The notes beneath the pieces were generated by a model that was not told where the DNA came from, did not search any database, and was given only the letters and a program-made list of their open reading frames with translations. This document shows, one piece after another, positions 21,498 to 33,987 of a stretch of 64,000 bases of DNA. Source of the stretch: Gentiana macrophylla (Eukaryota > Streptophyta > Magnoliopsida > Gentianales > Gentianaceae); the NCBI GenBank assembly GCA_026214975.1, contig CM047805.1, positions 4,216,001-4,280,000 on the forward strand, in the 5' to 3' direction. The first letter of the stretch is position 1. The number at the start of each line of letters is the position of its first letter. The position numbers and the translations under genes were made by a program.

Positions 21498-23280
21498 ATG
21501 TCGAGTATCAAGGAGATGACTTAATTTCAGCAAGTTGGAACAATTCAATGGTGAGGATTTTCGAAGGTGGCAAAAGAAAATGCATTTCCTTTTGACTGCA
21601 TTGAAGGTTGTGTACGTGTTGAGTACGCCATGCCCTCAGATTGATGATAACAGCACCATGGAAGAGTCAAGGAAGAAAAGTAAGTGGGAAAATGACGACT
21701 ATATATGCCGTGGTCACATCCTTAACGGTATGTCTAATAGTCTTTTTGAAACTTACCTTGAAATTGAGACGTCTAAGGAGTTGTGGGATACGTTGGAGGC
21801 TAAATATGTAAGTGAGGATGCGTCTAGTAAGAAGTTTCTTGTTGGTAACTTTATGAAATAAGTGATGGTAGATAATCGTCCTATTATGGATCAATATCAT
21901 GAGCTGTTGCGTTTGTTTGGTCAGTTTTCTATGCATAAGATGGCTATGGATGAATCCATATGTGTTTCAAGCATTATTGAAAAGTTGCCTCCCTCTTGGA
22001 GGGATTTTAAAAATTCTTTGAAACATAAAAAGGAAGAACTTTCTTTAATTGAACTTGGAACTCATCTAAGGATTGAGGAGAGTTTACGTTTGCAAGAAAG
22101 TGATAAGAATGTTGTAGGTTGCGGTAAGAACGTTGCAGATGGTTCAACTTCAATCAATATGGTTGAAGTTGGAGAAACTTCTAAAAAGAATAACAAGAAG
22201 AGAAAGTTTGATTCTTCCAACAACAAAAACAAGGCAAAGTTCAACAAGAAGCCTAAAGGCTCTTGTTGGTATTGTGGTAAAGAAGGCCATTTCAGGGCGG
22301 ATTGTTTTGCTAGAAAGCACAACAATGGTAAGGGTAAAGGCCCGGTGAATGGGGCTAAAGACCCGGATCCACCTAAACATCAAGGTACGAATGATTATAA
22401 TTGTGGTTTTAATTCGGATATGAATTATGTACCACTGATTTCCGAAGCATGTTTTTTGCAGGATGATGATGTTAGTTGGTGGATAGACTCAGGTGCAACT
22501 AACAAGGATAGATCTTGGTTTTCAAATTATGAAAAAGTTGAAGATGGATCCATTGTGCATATGGGAAACGAGTCTAAAGCCATTGTTGTTGGAAGAGGAA
22601 TTGTAAATTTGCAATTTAGTTCTGGGAAATTTGTAACCTTAAACAATGTTTTACATGTACCTTTGATCCGGAAGAACTTGGTTTCGGTAGTATTTTATGT
22701 AAAGAGGGCTATAAACAAGTATATGAGTCCTCTCTCGTTATGTATTGACTAAACATGGTGTATTTGTAGGATTTGGTTATCTTAACAATGGTATGTTTAT
22801 GCTTAATATTGTTAGTAATGGTTTGTATGAAAATGATGCTATGAATGTTATGACTGTTAATGTTGATGATTCATACTTGTGGCATGCGAGATTAGGTCAT
22901 GTGCATTTTAGAAGAATGTTGCAAAGGTCTAAAAATGACTTAATTCCTATTTGTAGTACAACTATGAATAAGTGTGATACTTGTAACTTAACTAAAATTG
23001 TAAGACAACCTTTTAAAGGTGTTGAAAGGTCGTCTACAATTTTGGAACTTATTCATAGTGATCTGTGTAATTTTGTTCTACTCCGTCTTTTGGAAACAAA
23101 AAGTATGTTGTCACATTCATAGACGATTGCACTCGTATTTGTTATGTTTACTTGCTTTTTACAAAAGACGAGGCAATGGAATAGTTTAAAGTGTTTAAAA
23201 ACGAAGTGGAATTGCAACTTGAAACTAAAATAAAGAAACTTCGTACGGATAGAGGTGGAGAATACTTTGATCCACCATTT
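21498..23280 (+). pseudogene. Copia element A gag-pol 5' half (gag, protease, start of integrase)
   Basis: The ATG at 21498 is followed by a frameshift near 21525. The gag frame (LEQFNGEDFRRWQ, LWDTLEAKYVSED) has a TAA at 21859-21861, then continues in frame ([21 protein letters not shown]) to the zinc knuckle [14 protein letters not shown]. The protease carries WWIDSGAT with [15 protein letters not shown] frame change near 22740 leads to the pre-integrase finger (LWHARLGHVHFRRM, CDTCNLTK) and the integrase core start (FIDDCTRICYVY, LRTDRGGEYF), also frame-broken. The element is cut at 23280 by an L-family LTR. No RT of this element is found in the window. Confidence 0.85.
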
Positions 23281-25257
23281 TGTTAGGAAATCTATGCGGG
23301 AACGCAGCGGAATTTAAAATTTATTTCCTTTTAACCAGGATCGACTTCGTTTAATCAATAAACAAATAAGCTAGCAGACGGTGGTTACCTTGCTTGATCT
23401 ATAAGATCGACGCTTTGACCGTCTAAGGAGAGTAGTTCGCATAGAGCCGCCCAAGTGTTCGGCCTCTACCGCTAGTCCACACGAGCAATCACCGAATCCC
23501 ATCATGGATTGCTATTGGAAAACTCCGGTTGCTAGACCGGCCCTTTTCCCTCTCTCCAACTCTCTATAGGACGCTCTCTTTTTTACAAGAACTATTAGTT
23601 CTTTGGAATCATGATGTATAAAAGAGCTTGACACCCACCTCTTATTTATAGTAAAAGGTGGCGCCATACATGAGTGAGGAGGAAGAAAACATTTTTCCAA
23701 TAAAATAAAGAAAATATAATTGATTGATTTATCTCATTTATTATAATATCTTATATTAAATAAATCTAGGATATTGTCAATATCTTATATTGAATATTTC
23801 CAAGATATTGTCAATATCTAATATTGACTATCTTTATTACATTACCATAAATCAATTTACAAATGTGTATATATCACATATATATATATTACACAAATAA
23901 ATCTATATAAATATATATCCATTACAAGTGTGAACATGTATATCTTATATATATGTACAAGTGTACAACACACGCATGATAGCTAATATATATATAAATA
24001 TTAATATCTAATATTAATACATGGTAATACCATTAATTAAATTGCACAATCCAAGTGTATCTTATACACTCCAAAATTGCGCCACCTTTAGCCAATATTT
24101 TGGCATCCGGAATATTCTTTAATTAATATAATATTATTAATATCTTGTATTTTCATAATAAATAAATACCACCATATTAATTTACCACTATAACCTTTAT
24201 AGTCTCGAGATAAACTTTCCTTATTTGGTTATCATCTATAACCACATTTTAATCCGGCTAGATGTTCATATGTGTGTGACCCGATAGGCTTCCGAATATG
24301 TTGGCCGTAGACACAAAGTGCAAATTACAAAATTGCCCTTCATGCCTAACGATCACGGGATAGCGTCTAGCAACACACCGTGACCCCCAATCATCGGAAG
24401 AGTCAAATGCAATGACTACTACCTTTCATGTGAAGCAGATTACCGTGTAACTTACAATCCTATCATTTGTAATAATATCCATACGGTCTTTAGTCGAGTG
24501 TCAAAACATCAACGATCGTATCTTATAATCTGGATATCAAGCTCTCTCAAGTAACACATTTACTCCCACTTTGCAAAGATTCACGAGAGTTAGACATTCC
24601 TTATAAGAAGGCCATTCGGATATTCGATCCCAATCATGGATACGCGATTCTGGGCGACCAATCATGTATATCGCGATGCTTCAAAGATCATACCCAATCA
24701 CTACCGCACGATCGCCCCGTGGCTGTGGAAACCTCAATAGTGTCAAAGCATGACAATCCACACCGTGATGCCATGAAAACTCCGCTCTTAAGGATAATTA
24801 CACAACCGCCACATAGTGTGACACTTATCCGTGTAAGTGGGTCGGGCCTAACGACGCATTCTATAATACACGCCCACGCATACCCAAGTGTCTCTACACT
24901 ATGATAGGCGAGATCTATCCCCGCTTACTAAAGGCAGAAGACATCTAATACGTGCTAGTCTGTTTATACTATCAATGTCCTGTTTAATAGTACATCAGCC
25001 TAGAGACATTTAAGTATCAAACTTATTAAAGTGATTAGAGATCTCATCAACCATAATCGCCTATCATGGTTTCTCCATCACAGTTTAATACTAAGGACGT
25101 TATCATATAACAATTCATAATTGGTTCTTTAAAAGAACATATATATGACAACAGAAAAAGCCATTTTATATATGTACAAACATAAAGAAATAGTAGAAAT
25201 GATCCGACCCGGTCGGATCCGGTCCAACCCGATTAGGTTTAGGACACTATTCCAACA
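23281..25257 (-). repeat. L-family LTR (1977 bp), minus orientation
   Basis: Read on the minus strand it starts TGTTGGAATAGTGTCC and ends in TAACA, matching the LTRs of the L-family element at 26166 and 34477. It is inserted in copia A integrase; the base pairs before it are cattt. On its inner side a polypurine tract follows, so it is the 3' LTR of a minus-strand element. Confidence 0.85.
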
Positions 25258-26160
25258 ATCTCCCACTTGGCCTAAAACCAATCAATCGCACACACAAGAC
25301 CAAGTTGAAACACAAGAATCTCATGCAATACTCGTAACCAGCCTTAGCCGTGAACGGATCACTATCCGTAGGGACTCAAAGTATCTTCATATCACGCTCC
25401 ATATGATCTAGTCGAAGGAACCGCATCAACACACACATGGATCTCTGATGAGACCCAGGTCCTTGCTTTAAGCAATGAATCCACTTACTATATCAGCTAT
25501 ATAAAAAGGTGGAAGAACCGTACTAGGTTCAGGAATGAACCTTCTAGATCCATGTACAGCTCCCGCTGCGCCTCTAAGGCACTACTGTGTTTTGGCTAAG
25601 TTGTAGAGTTTATAGTGACCCATAGGCTAGAACATTTCCAGCTCATTGTATCACTTAAACAAAGTGACTGCAAACCCGGACAGTAGCTCCCACTTGCCTT
25701 CATAAGACTCGGATATACGCCTCAGTATATCTACGTTTATTTAATTCAAGTCTCAATAAACTAGGAAACCATCCTTAACTTGTTTAAGGATATTCTCGAC
25801 ATTCACCAGATTTACTTTCATACTTGCTCATGACTATTCATGGACTATGAACATCCGGCATCACCTATAAGATGGTTCCTATCGGAATAGCGAAGGAAAC
25901 CTTCCATAAGCATCATCTTTCACCTTATCTTTAGGACGAACGTCCTAACATAGATAGATCTTGAGAACACCGGCTAGCAGTATCCCCTGTCGCGATCTAT
26001 GCTAAACTCTTTTAGCATCACATCTATATAGGTAAACAATAATCTAACAGCAGTTAAATCTATCACTATAGATTCTCATTTCTAAAAATAAGAACTGCCA
26101 ATCCAAGTGCTTTCGTAAAGACCTTGAACTACCAAATATTAATTGACTGTGACATGGGGT
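25258..26160 (-). mobile_element. Internal region of the minus-strand L-family element, no coding capacity seen
   Basis: It begins with the complement of the same polypurine tract (atctcccacttggcc) as the coding element before its 3' LTR at 34477, so it is the 3' internal end. About 0.9 kb follows before the next insertion at 26161, and 50 bp more may continue at 36343-36392. I find no RT, RNase H or integrase motifs, unlike the sibling, so this may be a non-autonomous derivative. Confidence 0.55.
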
Positions 26161-26165
26161 GATAA
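26161..26165. other. Target-site duplication GATAA (left copy)
   Basis: GATAA occurs directly before the 5' LTR and again at 36338-36342 directly after the 3' LTR, defining the element boundaries. Confidence 0.9.
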
Positions 26166-29100
26166 TGTTGGAAAGGTGTCCTAAACCCAATCGGGTTGGA
26201 CCGGATCCGACCGGGTCGGGTCATTTACAGTCTATTTAGTTCATGTAATAAGTTTATTATGATTAATAAAAGCACTTATGTTATTATATGTATTGTTTAT
26301 CTTCATGTTATTTGTTGTATACATATAGTAACGTCCCTAGTATCAAACTGTGATAGAGAAACCATGATAGTGATTATGGTTGATGAGATCTCTAATCACT
26401 ATAACAAGTTTGGTGCTTAAATGTCTCTAGTCTTAAGTATTATCAAATGGGACATTGATAGTATAATCAGACTAGCACGTATTAGATGTCCTCTATCTTT
26501 TAGAAGGTAGGGATAGATCTCGTCTATCAAAGTGTAGTGACACTTGGACTGTACGTGGACGTGTATTAGAGAATGCGTACGTTAGTCTGACCCACTTACA
26601 TTAAGTGTCACACTATGTGGCGGTTGTGTAATTATCCTTATGACCGGAGTCTTCATGGCATCACAGTGTGGATTGTCATGCTTTGACACTATTGAGGTTT
26701 CCCCTAACCATGGGGCGATCATGCGGTAGTGATTGGGTATGATACTGAAGCATGCAGAGTATACATGATTGGTCGTCCGGGAATCGCGTATCCTATGATT
26801 GGGATCGAATATCCGAAATGGCCTTCTTATAAGGAATGTCTTGTTCTCGTGAATCTTTGCAAAGTGGGAGTAAACGTGTTACTTCGAGAGAGCTTGATAT
26901 CCAGATTATAAGATACGATCGTTAATGTATTGACACTCGAGATATGATCGTATGGATATTGTTATAGCGATAGGATTGTAAGTTACACGGTAACTGTTTC
27001 ACATGAAATGTAGTAGTCATTGCATTTGACTCTTCCGATAATTGGGGTCACGGTGTGTTCTGCTGACGCTATCCCATGATCGTTAGGCATGAAGGGCATT
27101 TTAGTAAATTTGCACTTTGTGTCTACGGCCAACATATTCGGAAGCATATCGGGTCACACACATAAGGATTTTGTGTCGGATTAAAATGCGGTTATAGTTG
27201 ATAGCCAAATAAGGAAAGTTTATCTCTAAGACTATAAAGGGTATTATTAAGGGTGAATTTATACGTTTTATAACGTTGTATTTCATGATATTCTCCTCCA
27301 TAATTCATATGATTTGCATAGGAAATGTGGTTTTAAATGATTTATTAAGCAAGTGAGATTTTAATTAGTTTATTCGCAAAATGAGGTTGTGTATGTGTTT
27401 TAATTATGGTTTTATGAGTATTTGGATTGTGTTACGTTTTGCGATGTCTTAATGTGATGTAGATACATGTTGGAGGCTAAATTGATGATCAAATGTTGAT
27501 ATAATTCGAGCTAAATTAAGATAGAGATGAGAAAAGAAGGATAAAGATGGAAGAAGGAAGAGATAATGATCAAGAAATCGAGTTCCAGCATAGATGAACG
27601 AGCGTCCACGGTCCGTCCATGGTGGACGGGCGTTTGCTCAACCGAACGAGCGTTCAGAGGTGCGATTTACATTCAGAGCCTTCAAACGCTGCACAGACGG
27701 GCGTCCGTTTTGCCGACTTAGCCAAACCGCATCAAAACTCTATATAAGCAGCGTTTTTCTCAAACCCTCAGGACACAATTCGAACCCTAATTTCATAGGG
27801 GCGGCTCAGGCTGCGTTTTTACTCTATTTTCTTCCAGTTTATGCAATTAAATTCCTAGATAAGATTAGATAGATTCATGTCTTTTATTTCATCAATTCAA
27901 GTTGCTACAAGGATGCTAAGAGGCTAAAACCCTCTTGAACAAGCGTTGTGAAGCCTTCCTTCAACAATTCAGTTTTGATTCGTGATTAATCTGTGAGTAT
28001 CTATTTCAAGTTCGTTTCTTTTATCATGTTTTGTATGTTTTTGCATGTTTAGTCGAAAGATGCTTGCTTTGATGATTGTTTATTTGATGAAAATCATGTT
28101 AACAATAGATCACCGTGATAAAAGAATAGATCTTCGATCTAACTAAAACGAGAGTTATTAGATTGATTTTCTAGATTAGAAATTGAAAGATTTCACGCCT
28201 AGGTTAGAAAGACGTAATCTTTAACATCGAGAGATAAAAGATTAGAAAACGAACTCGTCTACGAGAGTAGGAGTTTATGCCTTTGATTAGGTGAATCACG
28301 ACTTGAGTAGAGATCACGAATTAATCCGAGTTAGAATTGAATGTTGATAGGATAGGTGGATCGATTGCTTGTTCGGTTGTTATAATTTGATTTTAATCCT
28401 TTAAACTTGAATTGCTAGATTAGTTTACTTTTTCTACACTTTAGTTTAGTTTTTATCGCTTTCAATCTTGCCTAGCATTGGAGCAATCCTCTGTCTAGTT
28501 ACTTTTTCGCATATTTGTTTAGGTTAGTTATTCGTTTAGGTTAGATTCGTGACAATAGTTAGGTTAAAGCAAAAACTAGGATTCACATTAAATCGCGATT
28601 CCTCGTAGATCGACCCGGCATTAACCACTAGTACTACGATCCTTATACTTGAGGTTAACCGGTTTATAAATATTTATTACTTGTTTATTCGCATTAGATA
28701 AATCCGGGACAGGTATAGTGGTAAATTAATATGGTGATATTTTATTTATTATGAATAAATAAAATACAAGATATTAATTATATACAAATTATATTAATTA
28801 AAAGAATTTTCCATAAGTTATTTTATGGAGAAGGTGGCGCCATTTAGGTGTGAACATGTCACACTTAGATTGTGTAATTTAATTAATAAATATACCATAA
28901 TAATTAATATGTGATATTAATTGATTTTGAGAAAATAAGATTTATGGTAAGATCATAATTTATTTAATAAAAGTTATTGGAGAAAAATAAATTATGGAAA
29001 GAGAGATCAATCACATTAATTAACTTTCCTTAATTTTATTGGAAAGAGGTTTTCTTCTCCTCCTCCCCAAGCATCAAGGCCGCCCCTCCCCCTTATAAAT

Positions 29101-29500
29101 AAGAGGGATTGCCAAGCTCTTAGACACACCATTCTTCTAAGAGTTCATTATTCTTGAGAGAAAAATTCTTAGAGCTAGTTTTCTTGAGCAAAAGAGAGGG
29201 GCTTTTGTTGTGAGGTTGTGAGGGAAGAAAAAGTCCGGTCTAGCAACCGGAGCTTTTCAATAGCAATCCTAGGAAGGATTCCGGCAAGGAGTTCATGTGG
29301 ATAAGCGATAGAGGCCGGACGCGTGGACGGCGGCGCGCGATTGAACTACTCTCCGTTGGCGGTCAAAGCGACGATCTTTAAGATCATTGAGGTATAATTG
29401 CCAACCCCCTTAACGTGTTTATTGCATTATTCGAAGAACGATCTAGTTTAGGAAATCAAAATTTTAAATTCCGCTGCGTTAGAATATCGATTTCCTTACA
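26166..29500 (+). repeat. 5' LTR of the L-family copia element (interrupted)
   Basis: It starts TGTTGGAAAGG and ends TTCCTTACA directly before the PBS. A TATA box (tataaat) lies at 29094-29100. A 1467-bp insertion plus 5-bp TSD at 27245-28716 accounts for its excess length over the 3' LTR. Confidence 0.9.
27245..28711 (+). mobile_element. Solo gypsy-type LTR nested in the L-family 5' LTR (1467 bp)
   Basis: It is flanked by GGTAT (27240-27244 and 28712-28716) and absent from the 3' LTR at the corresponding site, which proves insertion. It holds a TATA box (tatataag, 27741-27748) preceded by CpG-rich inverted motifs (27600-27715) and ends with gatcgacccgg... and ...gggaca, a layout like Athila/Tat LTR ends. 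The first bases are TA, not the usual TG. No internal element sequence is present. Confidence 0.75.
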
Positions 29501-29501
29501 G

Positions 29502-29513
29502 TGGTATCAGAGA
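29502..29513 (+). other. Primer-binding site of the L-family element
   Basis: tggtatcagaga lies one base after the LTR end. It matches the initiator-Met type PBS of plant LTR elements. Confidence 0.85.
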
Positions 29514-30813
29514 CAGACTTCGAGCTTAAGCAATAAGCATTAGATAATTGCGTAGTAATCGATAGATGCAAGATTCAAATCATGATGCGTTAAGTCGAGG
29601 ATGAGTGATGGCTTCTCGGTGAACCCACTCCTCCATAAATTCGATGGGGGCTCGACTTCTCGTGTCGTGATATTTATTGTGCATAGATAAATCGATTAAG
29701 TCAAATAATTAATTAAAAGTTATTTAATTATTTGATTTAATGAAGATGCTTGAGTAGTTAGAATTAAAACTTAATCTTTTCATAAGATATGATAGTATGA
29801 ATTAGATGTGTAGATATAATGTGATTATATGGACCCCGATTGATCATGGACTCGACCAATAGGATAGATGGGAATGTATTCTTTATGTTGGTTTTTTTGA
29901 AAAATTGTCCTAGGCCGTTATGAAGAACGTGACCTAGTTTACTTTTTGCATTCATCCCATTCCCGTTAGCTCCCCCCGTGTGCGGCGGGTGTAATTAGTT
30001 ATTAGTCAAATAATGATGTAACAAGATGGAGCAAGAAGATGAAGACCAAGGCGAGATAGAGAACCCATTGGCGAACAGCAATAAAGATCCTATTGGCGGT
30101 TGCAGATACCCTTAGTTTGTGACCCGCGGTTTCGCTGCGTTTTTTTGAAACCGCACTCAGAAAAGTCCATGATCATACCGGTTATTTTGTGCGCGGAATG
30201 TTGTGTATGTTTTACTTTATATGATATCATAGTTATATGCACATAGTAGATGAGACCACAATTAAGCCAAATTAATTAAGTATTTAAAATTATTCCCACG
30301 CCAAAACTCGAGCCAAATTGTCTCCTAATATTATAATGACGGTGAAGAGCCCTTGTTCGGATCCAACTGATCGGCCCTCGTCGGGAGTTGACCTACCACG
30401 GGTATATCGTCGTTATCGAGATATGATCGTTACGAGATCTCATGAATATTAGGTTACGACTCGACTAAAATCTTTCGGTGATTGGCCCTCGTCAGGACCG
30501 TCTGATTTTAGAGACAAGGGGTTGACTATCACATAGAGATGTGAAACGTCAAGGAGTTGACTAGTAGCCACTGGGAGCCGCATAAGATGCGACTGGTAGG
30601 AGTACCTACCCTTCAAAATTTTCTTGGTTGATCGGCCCTCGTCGGGAATCAAGATCACTAGAAGGGATCCCAGCCACTAAAGAATTATTCTTGAAAGCCA
30701 ATAGGGAATAGTTGGCTAGTGGGAGTTAAAAACCTTATAAAATATTAAGTGCATATTTAGGGTTTTAATACATGAGCTTTTACTTATTCTATCTTTATTT
30801 ATTGTTGTAGAAA
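29514..30813 (+). other. Untranslated leader of the L-family element with a thrice-repeated motif
   Basis: About 1.3 kb lies between PBS and gag without a supported ORF. The 18-mer GATCGGCCCTCGTCGGGA occurs at 30369-30386 and 30630-30647, with a variant at 30480-30497. Spaced repeats in this position could be RNA packaging or dimerisation signals; that is inference. Confidence 0.65.
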
Positions 30814-31600
30814 ATGTCAAACAAATTGAACCTTCGTTTTATCATCGAAAACAAGCTTGACGAAACTAATTTTCTCGATTGGGAAAGAAACCTCAAAATC
30901 GTTTGGAGGCACGAGAAAATTGGCTATGTCTTGGACGAACCCGTGCCGGAGGCACCTGCTCCGGCATCAGCTGCGGATGTGGTTGAGAAGTATAACAAGC
31001 ACTGTTATGACAGTTCCGATGCTACGTGTATCATGCTTGCTTCTATGACACCTGAGCTGCAGAAACAACATGAGTCTATGGACGCTTACTCAATCATGGT
31101 TCACCTAAAAGAGCTTTACGCTTCTCAGTCTCGCACTGAGAGGTACGAGGTCTCGAAGGCCCTGTTTGGTTGCAAAATGGATTCGAAAGGCTATTTGTTG
31201 GGTCACATGTGCTTAAGATGATCGGGTACATAGAGAGGCTTGGGAAGCTGGGCCACAAGTTGGAACGAGAGTTAAGTATTGACTTAATTCTGCAATCTCT
31301 ACCTGATTCATACTCACAGTTTGTGATGAACTATCACATGAACAAGATAGATTTCTCCTTGCGGGCTATTGAACATGTTGAAAATCTGAGAGGCACCGTG
31401 GGGAAGGAAAGCAAGTGTTGCTAGTCACTTCCAACAAGCGGCAAGGCAAAAGCCCAAAAGAAGTCCAAGAAGGCGAAGGCTGCACCTAAGCCAACGCCTA
31501 AGATAGCAAAAGACAAATCCAAGGATGCTTGCTTCCATTGCGGTGAGACCGGACATTGGAGGCGAAGCGCAAAGGCTTCTTGAGTACCAAGAAGAAGCAT
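30814..31600 (+). pseudogene. L-family copia gag with defective zinc knuckle
   Basis: The ATG opens a frame with NLRFIIENKLDETNFLDWERNLKIV, a Pro/Ala-rich stretch and SRTERYEVSKALFGCKM. A frameshift near 31200 moves to the frame carrying ELSIDLILQSLPDSYSQFVMNYHMNK. After a stop at 31422 the zinc knuckle (CFHCGETGHWRR, about 31535-31575) follows in another frame and lacks the expected final Cys. gag is therefore broken at least three times. Confidence 0.85.
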
Positions 31601-32070
31601 TCGATGCTTCGACTTCGTGTATATTTATGATTGAGATCAACATTACTTCTTCTAAGTCTAACCACTTTGGGTATTAGACATCGGATGTGGTTCTCATATT
31701 TGTACTAATATGCGAGGCACTAAGAAGAACTAGAGATCTCAAGAAAGGAGAGGTGGACCTACGTGTTGGAAATGGAGCAAGTGTTCTGCGCACTAGCCGT
31801 AGGAGTTTATTTTCTTTCATTGCCCAAAGTGGGCTAGTACTAGAACTCAATAAGCTGTTATTATGTTCCGCTTCTTATGAAGAGCATTATTTCCATTTCT
31901 GCATTAGATGTTGATGGTTTTTCATTTACGTTTGAGAATAAATGTTGTTCCTTTTCACGTAATGGAATTTTTTTATGGTACTGGCATACTTAGCAATGGT
32001 CTCTACATATTAGATATGAATGTTGATGTACTTAACATAAATAACAAGAAAGCTAGGACAAATGACTTGA

Positions 32071-33987
32071 ATGAATCCTACTTATTTCATCACTTTCACT
32101 GATGACCATTCACGCTATGGTTATATATATTTAATGAAGTATAAGTCTGAAGCCTTTGAAAAGTTCAGGGAATTCAGAAGTGAAGTGGAGAAACAACTAG
32201 GTAAGGAAATTAAAACACTTCGATCCGATCGAGGTGGAGAATACCTAGATGGAGAGTTTCAAGATTATTTGAAGGAGAATGGGATTCTACCTGAATGGAC
32301 TCCTCCTGGAACACCTCAAATGAATGGGGTGTCTGAGAGGAGGAACCGTACCTTGTTAGACATGGTGCGATCCATGATGAGCTACGCAGTTCTTCCAAAA
32401 TCATTTTGGGGGTATGCTCTAGAAACCGCATCCTATACACTGAACCGAGTTCCATCAAAGACGGTTGACTCTACTCCATATGAAGTATGGCATAAGAGAA
32501 AACCGAGTCTGGGATATCTTAAACCTTGGGGTTGTCCGACTTACGTGAAGCGGATGATGCCTGACAAACTAGAGGCCAGATCTGACAAATGTCTATTTGT
32601 GGGCTATCCTAGAGAAACTAGAGGATACCAATTTTACCATCCTGAGGAACAAAAGGTGTTTGTTGCCAGGACTGGCCATTTTTTAGAGAAAGAGTTTATT
32701 CTGGATAGGGTCAGTGGGAGTAAAATTGATCTTGAAGAAATTCGAGAACCACTTATAGATAACAGTAAGTTGATGGAAGTAGAGGACGTGCCACATACGA
32801 ATGTGACACCATCCTCTACCGTAGACACACTAGCACCTCGAAGATCCACCAGGGAACGCCGTGGACCCGAAAGGTACACGGGCGTATATCTCATGGAAGA
32901 TGAGGACCCTAGAACTTATGAGGAAGTGCTATTAAGGCATGACAAAGAGAAATGGCTTGAGGCCATGAATTCTGAAATGGAATCCATGAAGGACAACCAA
33001 GTTTGGAACTTAGTTGATCCACCTGAGGGAATAGTTCCCATAGGGTGTAAATGGATCTTTAAGAGAAAGACCGACATGGACGGTAACTTAACCACCTACA
33101 AGGCTAGGTTGGTGGCAAAGGGTTATAAGCAAAGACAAGGAGTTGACTATGACGAAACCTTTTCGCCTGTTGCCATGTTAAAATCCATTAGAATTTTGCT
33201 TGCTATTGCAGCATACCATGATTACGAAATCTGGCAGATGGATGTGAAAACAGCTTTCCTTAACGGGAATCTGTCTGAGGAAGTGTACATGACACAACCT
33301 GAGGGTTTCACATCTGATGACTCCAGGATGGTGTGTAGACTGCAAAAGTCCATTTATGGGTTAAAGCAAGCTTCTCGGAGTTGGAATCTTCGCTTTGATG
33401 AGATAATCAAACAATTTGAGTTCATCAAGAACGAAGATGAGCCATGTGTTTACAAGAAGGTTAGTGGGAGTGCCATTGTCTTCCTAGTGCTTTATGTAGA
33501 CGACATATTACTCATAGGGAATGATGTACCTATGTTACAATCAGTCAAAGCTTGGTTATCCAAGAACTTCTCAATGAAGGACTTAGGTGAGGTAGCCTAT
33601 ATTCTAGGAATAAAGATCTATAGAGATAGGTCTAAGAGGTTGCTTGGTCTGTCACAATCCACCTATATAGACAAGATGCTGAAGAGATTCAGAATGGAGC
33701 AGTGCAAGAAAGTATTGTTGCCCATGTCACATGGGGTCTATCTGTCGAAGGGAATGAGTCCTAAGACAGAGGAGGAAAGGGCACAAATGAGTAAAGTCCC
33801 TTATGCTTCGGCAATCGGGTCTATCATGTATGCCATGTTATGCACAAGACCGGATGTCTCGTACACTCTTAGTATGACTAGTAGTAGTACCCAATCAGGT
33901 GATGGTCACTGGGTTGTTGTCAAGAATATCCTCAAGTACTTAAGACGCACTAGGGATATGTTCTTGGTTTTCGGAATGATGATTTAG
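32071..33987 (+). CDS. L-family copia integrase-reverse transcriptase frame (638 aa)
   Basis: This long open frame starts within the integrase core (FTDDHSRYGYIY, LRSDRGGEYLD, GTPQMNGVSERRN) and continues through the integrase C-terminus (FWGYALETASYTLN, KCLFVGYPRETRGY) into the RT (CKWIFKRKTDMDG, YKARLVAKGYKQ, MDVKTAFLNG, IYGLKQASRSW, catalytic YVDDILLIGND, TRPDVSYTL). It stops where a frameshift separates it from RNase H. Its apparent first Met is internal to the polyprotein; the pre-integrase and protease part (31600-32070) is decayed. Confidence 0.9.
   Translation: MNPTYFITFTDDHSRYGYIYLMKYKSEAFEKFREFRSEVEKQLGKEIKTLRSDRGGEYLDGEFQDYLKENGILPEWTPPGTPQMNGVSERRNRTLLDMVRSMMSYAVLPKSFWGYALETASYTLNRVPSKTVDSTPYEVWHKRKPSLGYLKPWGCPTYVKRMMPDKLEARSDKCLFVGYPRETRGYQFYHPEEQKVFVARTGHFLEKEFILDRVSGSKIDLEEIREPLIDNSKLMEVEDVPHTNVTPSSTVDTLAPRRSTRERRGPERYTGVYLMEDEDPRTYEEVLLRHDKEKWLEAMNSEMESMKDNQVWNLVDPPEGIVPIGCKWIFKRKTDMDGNLTTYKARLVAKGYKQRQGVDYDETFSPVAMLKSIRILLAIAAYHDYEIWQMDVKTAFLNGNLSEEVYMTQPEGFTSDDSRMVCRLQKSIYGLKQASRSWNLRFDEIIKQFEFIKNEDEPCVYKKVSGSAIVFLVLYVDDILLIGNDVPMLQSVKAWLSKNFSMKDLGEVAYILGIKIYRDRSKRLLGLSQSTYIDKMLKRFRMEQCKKVLLPMSHGVYLSKGMSPKTEEERAQMSKVPYASAIGSIMYAMLCTRPDVSYTLSMTSSSTQSGDGHWVVVKNILKYLRRTRDMFLVFGMMI

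Noticed and set aside
24719..25411. Short ORFs inside L-family LTRs
   Set aside because: They are present in a non-coding LTR and not conserved in frame between LTR copies.
30369..30647. Possible CRISPR-like array from three spaced repeats
   Set aside because: There are only three imperfect units with unequal spacers of about 93 and 132 bp, in a plant retrotransposon leader.
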